The position numbers and the translations under genes are program-made. This document shows, in pieces, positions 1 to 5,789 of a DNA stretch of 6,736 nucleotides (positions within the stretch are counted from its first letter, which is position 1; each line of letters starts with the position of its first letter). The stretch is from an uncultured Chloroflexota bacterium. GTDB taxonomy: Bacteria > Chloroflexota > Limnocylindria > Limnocylindrales > CSP1-4. The stretch is from NCBI GenBank assembly GCA_903924005.1, contig CAIXZV010000199.1, positions 1 through 6,736 on the forward strand. The letters are read 5' to 3'. Under the pieces are notes generated by a model. It was not told the DNA's origin and searched no databases. It saw only the letters and a program-made list of their open reading frames with translations.

Positions 1-227
1 ACCACGGTCCGCTCGACGAGGGCGACCTCGACTGGCTCGAGGGGCTGCGGATCGCGACGCCGGCGCGCGCCATCCTCGACGGGATCGCCACCCACATCGG
101 CGACCGCTTCGTCGACGAGGCCGTGGCCTCCGCGACGAAGCGCGGCCTCCTCCGGACCGCCGACCTCCGGCGGATCGACATCGCCCGGACCCGGGCCCGG
201 CTGGCGGCGCTCGAGGCGATGCGGTAG
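1..227 (+). CDS. AbiEi-type antitoxin, C-terminal part only
   Basis: This is the last 74 codons of a gene that enters from the left edge, read in the frame starting at base 3 and ending at TAG 225-227. Visible residues include ATPARAILDGIA, then VDEAVASATKRGLL and a basic tail. This matches the C-terminal part of AbiEi-family type IV antitoxins, whose pattern is TTPART-hhD followed by a helix and RGLL. In that family an N-terminal winged helix, outside this window, binds and represses the operon promoter, and the protein counteracts the AbiEii toxin without binding it. The next gene starts 3 bp after the stop and is clearly AbiEii, which is the main support for the call because the visible fragment is short. 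The fragment could also belong to a related winged-helix regulator without antitoxin activity. Confidence 0.75.
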   Translation, partial: HGPLDEGDLDWLEGLRIATPARAILDGIATHIGDRFVDEAVASATKRGLLRTADLRRIDIARTRARLAALEAMR

Positions 228-230
228 CCG

Positions 231-1103
231 ATGCCCGGGTTCCCCAAGCCCAAGCCCCCGGCGAACCGGGCGGCGCTCGAGCGCTGGATCCTCCAGAAGG
301 CCCAGGCCGACGGCCTCGCGCCCGCGAGGATGCGGCGCGCCGTCTCGTTCATGGTGCTCTCTGCCGTGCTCGCCCGCTTCACGGACGACACTGGCGCGCC
401 GCTGTTCCTGCTGAAGGGCGGCGTCGCGATGGAGCTCCGGGTCGGCGCCCGGGCCCGCGCCTCGCGCGACTACGACACCGCGTTCCGCGCGGACCTCGCG
501 CGGCTCGGCGAGGTGCTCGCCGCCGCCTCGGTGCACGTCCACGGCGCCTTCCGCCTCACGGCGGGCGCCGCCGCGCCCATCGGGCCGACCGGCGCGGTCC
601 GTATCCCGGTCCGGTTGGGCTTCGCCGGCTACGACTGGGGCTCCGTCGACCTTGAGGTCAGCCCTGCCGAGGGAGGCTCGGGCGCGGCCGGGGCGATCGA
701 GTACGCGGCCCCGGCCCCCGCGCTGTCGGTCTTCGGCCTGCCCGACGGCGAGCGCGTCGCCCTCCTCCCGCTGCCGTACCAGGTCGCCCAGAAGCTCCAC
801 GCCTGCACCGAGGTCCGCACCGGCCGCGAAAACGACCGGTTCCGCGACCTCGTCGACCTGATCCTGCTCGAGGAGCTCGCCGCCCCGGAGGACCTGCCCC
901 GCCTGCGGTCGGCCTGCGAGGAGGTGTTCGCGCTCCGGGATCGCACGCCGTGGCCGCCGGTGGTGACGGTCTACGCCGGCTGGCGCGAGCCGTACCGCGC
1001 CCTGGCCGACGCGATGGGCTTCCCGGTCCGCGACGTCGAGGCGGCCGCATCGGCCGTGACCGAGTTCATCGCCCGGATCGCCGCCGCCACGGCACCCGAC
1101 TGA
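231..1103 (+). CDS. AbiEii-type nucleotidyltransferase toxin of a type IV toxin-antitoxin system
   Basis: The 290-residue protein belongs to the AbiEii nucleotidyltransferase family. AbiE toxins act in the cytoplasm, cause reversible growth arrest and abort phage infection; related enzymes transfer nucleotides to targets such as tRNA. The polymerase-beta-like core is visible as LLKGGVAMELR at residues 60-70 and SRDYD at 78-82, with the acidic pair D80/D82 as the presumed metal ligands. QKLHA at 187-191 (K188) and RFRDLVDL at 203-210 (D206, D209) follow as the later family motifs. The length is normal for the family and the frame is unbroken. ATG 231 lies 3 bp after the antitoxin stop. The only purine-rich stretch, GAGG at 213-216, is rather far from it, so translational coupling to the antitoxin is likely. 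Family assignment is firm; the molecular target cannot be read from sequence. Confidence 0.93.
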   Translation: MPGFPKPKPPANRAALERWILQKAQADGLAPARMRRAVSFMVLSAVLARFTDDTGAPLFLLKGGVAMELRVGARARASRDYDTAFRADLARLGEVLAAASVHVHGAFRLTAGAAAPIGPTGAVRIPVRLGFAGYDWGSVDLEVSPAEGGSGAAGAIEYAAPAPALSVFGLPDGERVALLPLPYQVAQKLHACTEVRTGRENDRFRDLVDLILLEELAAPEDLPRLRSACEEVFALRDRTPWPPVVTVYAGWREPYRALADAMGFPVRDVEAAASAVTEFIARIAAATAPD

Positions 1104-1171
1104 CCGCGCGTCCAGCCCTCCGCCGGCTGATCAGCTGAAGGACTCCGCGCCGCCGGACCCCAGCAGCTCGA

Positions 1172-1197
1172 GCCACCTGCGGGACCCGACCGGTGGC
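1172..1197 (-). terminator. Candidate hairpin between convergent genes
   Basis: GCCACC (1172-1177) and GGTGGC (1192-1197) form a perfect 6-bp inverted repeat around a 14-nt loop. It lies 6 bp beyond the stop of the - strand ATPase fragment and about 70 bp beyond the toxin stop, so it could end transcription from either side. There is no U-tract, so it would be an atypical terminator. The rest of 1104-1202 holds only the short palindrome GCTGATCAGC at 1127-1136. Confidence 0.3.
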
Positions 1198-1200
1198 GCC

Positions 1201-1288
1201 GCCTACGGCCCGAGCGACCCCGCCGGCACGACGCACACGCCGTCCGGGCGGCGGTAGCCGTACCCCCAGCCGGTGACCGCGACGAGCG
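1201..1288. repeat. 88-bp direct repeat, ATPase 3'-end part, copy 1
   Basis: This stretch matches 5833-5920 without gaps, with 3 mismatches by hand count. It covers the codons for the conserved C-terminal tail (VTGWGYGYRRPDG to the stop) of the two deleted ATPases. Together with the 347-bp repeat it marks the two loci as copies of one ancestral unit that differ by a 276-bp deletion. Confidence 0.9.
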
Positions 1289-1814
1289 AGGCGATGTCCC
1301 GGATGTCGAGGCCGGGGTCCGCGGCGCGCGGCGCCTCCCCGGCCAGCAGGGCGGCGAGCGACACGTCGCCCGTCGAGCGCCCGGCCTCGGCCAGGGCCAT
1401 GGGGCGCATGCGCAGCCGGCTGAACCGGCCGGCGCCGCCGTGGCGGGTCGCGTCGTCGGACGGGACGGCGGAGCCGGTCAGCACGAACTGCCCGGGGCGG
1501 CCGCCGCCGTCGTCCACCGCGCGGCGCACGTGGTTCCACACCCCGGGCACCAGCTGCCACTCGTCGATCAGGCGCGGGCGGGGGCCGTCGAGCAGGAGGC
1601 TCGGCGACAGCAGCCCGGCAGCGCGGGCGGCGTCATCCACGTCCAGCCGCACCGCGCTCGCCGCGGCGCGCAGCGCGGTCTCGGTCTTCCCGCAGGCGCG
1701 GGGGCCCTCGACAACCACGGCCCGGGTCGCCCGCAGCAGGGCCGCCAGCTCCACGTCGGCCACGCGCGGCCGGTACTCGACGCCGTTCTCGTCCTGGCTC
1801 GTCTGGACACCCAT
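1203..1814 (-). CDS. Internally deleted AAA/DUF4143-type ATPase, 203 aa
   Basis: This is a shortened paralogue of the 418-residue ATPase at 2619-3875. Residues 14-179 align with residues 7-170 of that protein. They keep Walker A (GPRACGKT, 37-44, K43), the Walker B-like LIDEWQ (D84, E85) and the sensor strand FVLTGS (110-115). At residue 180 the sequence jumps straight to VTGWGYGYRRPDG and the final tail, matching residues 395-418 of the long protein. About 224 residues are absent in frame, including the whole DUF4143/PD-(D/E)xK part. The junction lies where GGW (172-174) and TGW (396-398) of the long form resemble each other, so a short-homology deletion is a reasonable inference. No Shine-Dalgarno sequence precedes ATG 1814. 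It may be a stand-alone ATPase domain, a dominant-negative subunit or a decaying gene still open by chance. Confidence 0.72.
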   Translation of the reverse strand: MGVQTSQDENGVEYRPRVADVELAALLRATRAVVVEGPRACGKTETALRAAASAVRLDVDDAARAAGLLSPSLLLDGPRPRLIDEWQLVPGVWNHVRRAVDDGGGRPGQFVLTGSAVPSDDATRHGGAGRFSRLRMRPMALAEAGRSTGDVSLAALLAGEAPRAADPGLDIRDIASLVAVTGWGYGYRRPDGVCVVPAGSLGP

Positions 1815-1851
1815 TTATGGTGCTTGTGGACACCCATTCGAGCCGTGTCAA
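1804..1851 (-). promoter_or_regulatory. Start region with tandem 12-bp repeats and TTGACA
   Basis: The 12-mer TGGACACCCATT occurs at 1804-1815 and again at 1827-1838, 23 bp apart, about two helical turns. On the - strand each reads AATGGGTGTCCA, and the first contains the ATG of the short ATPase. A perfect -35-like TTGACA (complement of 1846-1851) lies just upstream on the - strand. No convincing -10 follows at 16-18 bp (CACAAG at 17 bp), so the promoter is only a candidate. The paired repeats could be a two-site operator for autoregulation. The same arrangement recurs at 6160-6207. Confidence 0.33.
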
Positions 1852-1855
1852 GGCA

Positions 1856-1957
1856 CCCAATCAGTGACTTCCCCGACCACCTGGCGGCCATCGCCGCTCG
1901 ATTGGGATGCGTACGACGTGGATGGCATCCGCGCGGTCGAACCCTGTCGGGCGCGCC
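1856..1957. other. Potentially structured leader element, copy 1
   Basis: Several inverted repeats are packed into 102 bp. CCCAATC (1856-1862) pairs with GATTGGG (1900-1906). Inside it GGCGGC (1883-1888), loop CATC, pairs with GCCGCT (1893-1898). GGATGC (1905-1910) pairs with GCATCC (1925-1930) and partly competes with the first stem. GCGCG (1931-1935) pairs with CGCGC (1952-1956). All six differences from the second copy at 6212-6313 fall in loops or keep a pair. Whether it acts as RNA or as folded DNA, and on which strand, is not known; it matches no RNA family I recognise. Confidence 0.45.
1931..1957 (+). repeat. tRNA-Arg 3'-end-like motif, copy 1
   Basis: The sequence reads GCGCGGTCGAACCCTGTC followed by GGGCGCGCC. 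TCGAA-(T/C)C-CTGTC-GGGCGCG-CC resembles the T-arm, acceptor strand and CCA of a tRNA whose acceptor stem is GCGCCCG/CGGGCGC, as in many bacterial tRNA-Arg genes. It is not a working tRNA: one T of the T-loop is missing, the T-stem 5' strand does not pair with CTGTC, and no 5' half lies upstream. Tail ends of tRNA genes are common integration targets, so this may be an attachment-site remnant. Copies 2 and 3 are at 3938-3972 and 6287-6313, all in the same orientation. Confidence 0.55.
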
Positions 1958-1973
1958 AAACCACCCCGCCCTT

Positions 1974-2012
1974 CCCGCAGGTCTTGGTCCGCGCCTTGCG
2001 CCCCCCTGCGGG
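1974..2012. repeat. 8-bp inverted repeat beside the tRNA-like motif
   Basis: CCCGCAGG (1974-1981) and CCTGCGGG (2005-2012) are perfect inverted arms 23 nt apart, starting 17 bp beyond the tRNA-like end. It could be a recombination or protein-binding site, or a terminator for the small - strand gene at 2132-2377, but no U-tract follows. The rest of 1958-2131 shows no gene or other clear signal. Confidence 0.35.
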
Positions 2013-2131
2013 TGGCGGCCTGACGCCAGACACGATGCTCGCCGGGAGCTGGCTGCGCAAGCGAGTTGTGTGCAGTGCGTGCGGCGCGGCCGGCGGGCGG
2101 TCCCCGGATCCGGAGCCTGGTCGCCGCGGGG

Positions 2132-2377
2132 TCAGTCCCTGTCGTCGTTCGGGGGCGGGGGCAACCCCGGTCCCCCCGCGGCGTCGAGGGCCATCGCCGA
2201 GCGGACCACGTCCGCGAGGGCGGCGACGAGCCGGTCGCTGCCAGTCCGGGCCGCCGGTCCGCCGCCCGGCGGCGGGAGGACGGGTATCCGGACGGTCCGC
2301 ATCCCGCCACCCTGCGGGGGACTCTTCACATGCCCGCCTGCCCCCTCGTCCCGGTCCGCGCCGTGGTCGCCGTCCAT
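2132..2377 (-). CDS. Small hypothetical protein, 81 aa
   Basis: I do not recognise this protein. The ATG at 2377 is preceded on the - strand by AGGAG with a 5-nt spacer, the best ribosome binding site in this part of the window and the reason for choosing this start over a longer open frame reaching 2620. Codon third positions are mostly G/C, as in neighbouring genes. The N-terminus is acidic and Gly-rich (MDGDHGADRDEGAGG), followed by MRTVRIPVLPPPGGG (residues 26-40) and one probable amphipathic helix, DRLVAALADVVRSAMALDA. The end is Pro-rich and acidic (PPPPNDDRD). No signal peptide or membrane segment is visible. It is divergent from the full-length ATPase and sits between two tRNA-like motifs. 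It could be a small regulator or accessory protein of the element, or a remnant. Coding status is likely rather than certain. Confidence 0.5.
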   Translation of the reverse strand: MDGDHGADRDEGAGGHVKSPPQGGGMRTVRIPVLPPPGGGPAARTGSDRLVAALADVVRSAMALDAAGGPGLPPPPNDDRD

Positions 2378-2400
2378 CGGTGCTCCTGATGCCAGCCCTT

Positions 2401-2424
2401 GAGCGACCGCTAGACGCGGTGCTC
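2401..2424. promoter_or_regulatory. Bulged hairpin upstream of the small gene
   Basis: GAGC (2401-2404), a bulged G, and ACCGC (2406-2410) pair with GCGGT (2416-2420) and GCTC (2421-2424) around the loop TAGAC, giving nine pairs with one bulge. It ends 23 bp upstream of the small - strand gene, so it would sit in that gene's leader. It may equally separate the two divergent genes. Confidence 0.35.
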
Positions 2425-2513
2425 CACGGGCCAGCGACCACGATCGGCGTCCGCGGCTAACCCCGTCGACCCGATCGGCCGCGATGTGGACTGGCCACCT
2501 TGTGCTCCCCCGC

Positions 2514-2543
2514 TTGACAAAGTCGCGCATCGTGCGGCTCAAT
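2514..2543 (+). promoter_or_regulatory. Candidate promoter of the full-length ATPase
   Basis: TTGACA at 2514-2519 is a perfect -35 hexamer. CTCAAT at 2538-2543, 18 bp further, is a weak -10 (3 of 6). It lies about 75 bp before the ATPase start and would give a leader containing the 6-bp hairpin at 2577-2595. The TTGACA is the main reason for the call. Confidence 0.35.
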
Positions 2544-2576
2544 TGGCGCGCAAAGTGCGGTGCATAGAGAGCGCAC

Positions 2577-2595
2577 ACTGCGGTTCCCGCGCAGT
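2577..2595 (+). promoter_or_regulatory. Hairpin in the ATPase leader
   Basis: ACTGCG (2577-2582) and CGCAGT (2590-2595) pair perfectly around a 7-nt loop. The hairpin ends 11 bp before the ribosome binding site GGAAGGGA (2607-2614). It could modulate translation or be chance in GC-rich sequence. Confidence 0.3.
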
Positions 2596-2618
2596 CAGCC
2601 TCCGATGGAAGGGACGCC

Positions 2619-3875
2619 ATGAACGAGTTCGCCGGCTACCTGCCCAGGCTCGCGGACGCCGAAGTGGGCGCCGCGCTCTCGGCCGCAGGCGCGGTGCTCA
2701 TCGAGGGCGCTCGCGGCTGCGGCAAGACGATGACGGCCGTGCAGCGCGCCGCGAGCGAGGTGCGGCTCGACACCAACAAGCGTGCGCGCGAGGCTGGCCT
2801 CCTCGACCCGAGCCTGCTGCTCGACGGCGCGCGGCCCCGCCTCATCGACGAGTGGCAGCTCGTGCCGGACGTCTGGAACCACGTCCGGCGCGCAGCCGAC
2901 GACGGTGGCGCGGGAGGATTCATCCTGACCGGGTCAGCCGAAGCGCGGGAGGACCGCTCGCGCCACAGCGGCGCGGGGCGCTTCATTCGCGTGCTGATGC
3001 GCCCGATGTCGCTTGCCGAGATGGGCTACAGCACGGGCGACGTTTCGGTCGCCGCGCTCCTCGAGGGCGTGCCCGCGAGGGCCGTTGATCCAGGGCTGGA
3101 CATCCGGGCAATCGCCGAGATCGTGACGCGGGGCGGGTGGCCCGCCCTGCGGGAGCGGACCGTGAACGATGCGCTCCTCGTGCTCAACGGCTACCTCGAG
3201 GAGACCGCCCGCGTTGACCTCAGGCGCCTCGAGGGGCCGTCCCACGACGCCGCGAACGTCCTGCGGACCCTGCGGGCGCTGGCACGCAACATCGCGACCA
3301 CCGCGAAGAGCCAGGCGCTGGCGCGCGACATCGGCGCGGGTGACGACCCGATCGACCGCGAGACGGTCATGGCCTACCTGGCCGCCCTCGCGCGCATCTT
3401 CGTCGTCGACGACCTGCCGGCCTGGTCGCCAACGCTGCGAGCGGCCTCGCGGGCCCGGACCGCGCCCAAGCGGCACCTGGTCGACCCGTCACTTGCGGTT
3501 GCCGCGATGGGCGCCGATCCCGACCGCCTGCTTGCGGAGGTCGACACGCTCGGTCTGCTCTTCGAGGCGCTCGTCGTCCGCGACCTGCGCATCTACGCCC
3601 GCACGGTCGGCGCGAGCGTCATGCACTACATGGAGCAGCGCATCGAGGCCGACGCGATCGTCGAGCGCCGCGACGGTCGCTGGGCCGCCTTCGAGATCAA
3701 GCTCGGCCCCAGCCAGGTCGAGGCGGGCGCCGCATCGCTGCTAGCGCTCGCGCGAAGAATGGAGGGGAGCCGCCAGGGCCCGGCCTCATCGCTCAATGTC
3801 GTCACGGGCTGGGGGTACGGCTACCGGAGGCCCGACGGCGTCAACGTCATCCCGATCGGCGCGCTCGCCCCGTAG
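2619..3875 (+). CDS. Full-length AAA (AAA_14/DUF4143-type) ATP-binding protein, 418 aa
   Basis: The protein has the two-part build of the bacterial AAA_14 + DUF4143 family: an N-terminal P-loop ATPase and a C-terminal domain related to PD-(D/E)xK nucleases. Walker A is GARGCGKT (30-37, K36). The Walker B-like strand is RLIDEWQ (74-80, D77, E78), with the family's typical DEW. FILTGS (101-106) is a sensor-1 strand and GLLFEALVVRDLRIYA (312-327) a DUF4143 helix. EADAIVE (343-349) and FEIKLG (358-363) supply a D345...E359-x-K361 pattern like the PD-(D/E)xK core. The tail VTGWGYGYRRPDG (395-407) is shared with both short copies. The start is supported by GGAAGGGA four bases upstream. The cellular role of this family is not established; nucleic-acid or defence-related ATPase activity is plausible. 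This is the only intact copy of three in the window and could be the parent type of the other two. Confidence 0.88.
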   Translation: MNEFAGYLPRLADAEVGAALSAAGAVLIEGARGCGKTMTAVQRAASEVRLDTNKRAREAGLLDPSLLLDGARPRLIDEWQLVPDVWNHVRRAADDGGAGGFILTGSAEAREDRSRHSGAGRFIRVLMRPMSLAEMGYSTGDVSVAALLEGVPARAVDPGLDIRAIAEIVTRGGWPALRERTVNDALLVLNGYLEETARVDLRRLEGPSHDAANVLRTLRALARNIATTAKSQALARDIGAGDDPIDRETVMAYLAALARIFVVDDLPAWSPTLRAASRARTAPKRHLVDPSLAVAAMGADPDRLLAEVDTLGLLFEALVVRDLRIYARTVGASVMHYMEQRIEADAIVERRDGRWAAFEIKLGPSQVEAGAASLLALARRMEGSRQGPASSLNVVTGWGYGYRRPDGVNVIPIGALAP

Positions 3876-3937
3876 CGGCAAATGCAGAGGTTGCTCACCA
3901 CGGCCGTGGCGCGATCGGGACCCTGACGAAGATGGTG

Positions 3938-3972
3938 GCGTCTGCGCGGTCGAATCCTGTCGGGCGCGCAAA
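3938..3972 (+). repeat. tRNA-Arg 3'-end-like motif, copy 2
   Basis: About 35 bp match 1925-1961, with three substitutions and one missing C in GCGCGC-AAAC. The T-loop-like GGTCGAATCC and acceptor-like CTGTCGGGCGCGC are kept, as are the hairpin arms GCGCG and CGCGC. Here the motif lies about 60 bp downstream of the full-length ATPase, whereas in the other two copies it lies upstream of a - strand ATPase. The longer leader is absent. The rest of 3876-4023 holds only the 12-bp palindrome CCACGGCCGTGG (3898-3909). Confidence 0.5.
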
Positions 3973-4023
3973 CTCCACCGTTTCGAATCCGCGCGAGCCC
4001 CAGCGCCGTGGCGTGGGCAGCGC

Positions 4024-5517
4024 TCAGCCAGCGGTGTGGATCGCCTGGGCCGCCCGAATGCCCGACTCCAGGGCGCCCTGGATCCAGGCGTGGTACAGCG
4101 AGCAGTGCTCGCCCGCGAAGTGGATCCGCCCCTCTGGCCGGACGATGTCGGCCTGGAGCTCGGTCTGCTGCCCGGGGGCGAACATCGCGAACGCGCCGCG
4201 CGCCCAGCGGTCGCTATACCAGGCGTGCGACGCGCCGACCTCGTACACGTCGCGGATGCCGGGGTGGATCCGCTCGACATCGTCGAGGGCCTCCTCCAGG
4301 CGCGTCTCCTCGTCCATCGCGCCCCACTGGAGGGCGTCTTGGCCCCAGGTGTACGAGGCGAGCAGGACGCCGCGCCGGGTCGTCGCGTCGGGCGTCGGAT
4401 AGTTCATGCGCCGGATCGGAAGCTCAGTGACGGTGGCCCCGCCAAAGATGCCGTCCTCACGCTCCCAGATCCGCTCCCGGACCTGGAACACGATCTTGGT
4501 GGACGCGTGGTAGTTGAGCTGCCGGATCGCGCGCTGCTTGCCGGTCGAGAACGGCGTCAGCGTCTCGATCGTCCGCAGCACGGAGAACGGAACCGTGATC
4601 ACCGCGTAGTCGCCGGTGTAGGAGAACCGGTTCGCCTCGGTCTTGGCGTGCACGGTCACGCCGTTGTCGTCCTGATCGATCGCAAACACGTTCGTCCCAA
4701 ACCGGATGTCGTCCGCAAGGGACGGATAGAACGCGTTGGGCAGGGCGTCCATGCCGCCCGCGATCTCCTGCATGTCAACGTACGCGCCGCCGAGGTCCTC
4801 GCGCAGGATCTCGACCAGTGAGTTGTGCATGTCGGCCTCGAGGAAGTTCACCACCGTGAAGTACTCGATGGCGCCCCTCGACCAGCCTTTGGCCTTGAGG
4901 AACTCGTAGAGCGAGTACTCGTCGTACTCGCGCACGATGTGGTCCCAGGCCGCCGGCCCCTCGTGCTCCACCATAGCCCGGAGGCTCCCGATGGCGGTCT
5001 CCCACAGGGCATCGGCCGTCTGGCCGCGCTCGTGCTGGGCAAGGTCGAAGGGGAGGCGATCAGGGTGGGCATCGGCGTCGGCCTTGGTCATCCGCAGGCC
5101 GCCCAGGTCCACAAGGCCGCGCGGGTTGCCCATCACGAACGGCCGCATCGGCAGCCCGAACAGCTCGCAGTAGCGGAGGGTGAGGTCGTGGGCGCGCGGG
5201 ATCCGCATGCCGCCCGCCTCGGCGTACAGCCCGGGCGCGAACGGGGAGCGCAGCGTGTAGATCCGGCCGCCCAAACGGTTCTGGGCCTCAAGCACCGTCA
5301 CCCGGTGGCCACGCCGCTTGAGCTCGTAGGCGGCGACCAGCCCCGCGAGACCGGCCCCGACGACGATGACGTGCTTGCGGCCCTCTGGTGAGCCACCGTC
5401 GAGGCCCTCTGCGACGGTGTTGAGCACCTCGGGTTCGACCGGGGTCGTATCGGGCGCGATCTCGTCGGGCCGCGGACCGCCGTTGGACATGGATTGGGGA
5501 GAGATGGTGGGACGCAT
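4024..5517 (-). CDS. Flavin amine oxidase, L-amino-acid oxidase-like, 497 aa
   Basis: This FAD enzyme belongs to the flavin monoamine oxidase/L-amino-acid oxidase superfamily, whose members deaminate amines or L-amino acids to imines with release of hydrogen peroxide. From ATG 5517, the dinucleotide fold is VVGAGLAGL (GxGxxG at 54-59), E77 ends the second strand, and RLGGRIYT (82-88) is the GG motif. GGMRIP (R105) matches the arginine that holds the substrate carboxylate in L-amino-acid oxidases. STKI (K341) and GIFGGATVTELPIRRMNYP match the same enzymes, as does the C-terminal FAGEHCSLYHAWIQGALESGIRA (FAGE at 467-470, W478). No signal peptide is evident, so it is probably cytoplasmic. An open frame continues to 5625, but the added 36 residues are an Arg/Ala-rich read-through. 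ATG 5490 is an alternative start with no ribosome binding site. The gene stands alone between repeat copies. Substrate is inferred only. Confidence 0.9.
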   Translation of the reverse strand: MRPTISPQSMSNGGPRPDEIAPDTTPVEPEVLNTVAEGLDGGSPEGRKHVIVVGAGLAGLVAAYELKRRGHRVTVLEAQNRLGGRIYTLRSPFAPGLYAEAGGMRIPRAHDLTLRYCELFGLPMRPFVMGNPRGLVDLGGLRMTKADADAHPDRLPFDLAQHERGQTADALWETAIGSLRAMVEHEGPAAWDHIVREYDEYSLYEFLKAKGWSRGAIEYFTVVNFLEADMHNSLVEILREDLGGAYVDMQEIAGGMDALPNAFYPSLADDIRFGTNVFAIDQDDNGVTVHAKTEANRFSYTGDYAVITVPFSVLRTIETLTPFSTGKQRAIRQLNYHASTKIVFQVRERIWEREDGIFGGATVTELPIRRMNYPTPDATTRRGVLLASYTWGQDALQWGAMDEETRLEEALDDVERIHPGIRDVYEVGASHAWYSDRWARGAFAMFAPGQQTELQADIVRPEGRIHFAGEHCSLYHAWIQGALESGIRAAQAIHTAG

Positions 5518-5523
5518 CGCCCT

Positions 5524-5529
5524 AGGGTA
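5524..5529 (-). promoter_or_regulatory. Possible -10 element for a leaderless oxidase mRNA
   Basis: On the - strand TACCCT (TAnnnT type) lies 6 nt before ATG 5517, the geometry of leaderless transcripts common in high-GC bacteria. The AGGG that follows is too close to the ATG (2 nt) to act as a normal ribosome binding site. No clear -35 is seen. Confidence 0.28.
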
Positions 5530-5789
5530 CGAGGCGGTCGCAAGCCCCTGGCGTGCGCCGCGGCGACGCGCGGCCGACGCTCCATTCCGAACTCGACGGC
5601 TCCGCGGGCGTCGCTCGGGAGCCACGCATCCCGGGTACTGCCGGCCTTACTCCAGAACAGCATCACGTCGAGGTACGTCGCGCAGTCGGTTGTCTCGGCC
5701 CCGGGCCAACGCAGGACCGATCCTCCCAAGTCGCGGCCTGATGGGCGAAGCGCGCTTCAGCACGATCGCGGCGAACTCGCCCGATCGCT
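5530..5789. other. Stretch without a recognisable gene
   Basis: No open frame here has both a ribosome binding site and a plausible protein. On the - strand a short run in 5600-5729 (TDCATYLDVMLFWSKAGSTR...) looks somewhat protein-like but lacks a supported start and continues out of phase with the oxidase. It may be a gene remnant. I see no repeat or RNA gene. Confidence 0.4.

Larger units (their letters stand above)
1611..1957. repeat. 347-bp direct repeat, ATPase 5' part plus leader, copy 1
   Basis: The 347 bp align base for base with 5967-6313 at a constant offset of 4356 and no indel. A hand count gives 19 mismatches, about 94.5 % identity. The repeat holds the N-terminal 68 codons of the short ATPase (1611-1814), then 143 bp of leader ending in the tRNA-3'-end-like GGGCGCGCC. 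Similarity stops right after that motif, which makes it a candidate element boundary. Within the coding part the 9 differences give 5 amino-acid changes, so there is no strong sign of purifying selection. Confidence 0.92.

Noticed and set aside
1931..1957. A complete tRNA gene
   Set aside because: No acceptor 5' strand, D-arm or anticodon arm can be placed upstream, the T-stem does not pair, and one T of the T-loop is missing. The same holds at 3938-3972 and 6287-6313.
1273..2460. A 395-codon + strand open frame, and another long one at 1440-2402, across the first ATPase copy and the spacer
   Set aside because: They are antisense to the ATPase fragment, run through the non-coding leader and give Arg/Pro/Ala/Ser-rich sequence with no domain. 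They are typical GC-rich shadow frames.
2378..2620. Longer form of the small - strand protein starting at 2620
   Set aside because: The added 81 residues look non-coding, overlap the ATPase promoter region and lack a ribosome binding site. The AGGAG at the 2377 start is far better.
3898..3909. Palindrome CCACGGCCGTGG as terminator of the full-length ATPase
   Set aside because: It leaves only a 4-bp stem once a loop is allowed and has no U-tract, so it is too weak to call.
3796..4821. A 341-codon + strand open frame over the oxidase
   Set aside because: It lies antisense to a clearly recognisable flavoenzyme and has no family features.
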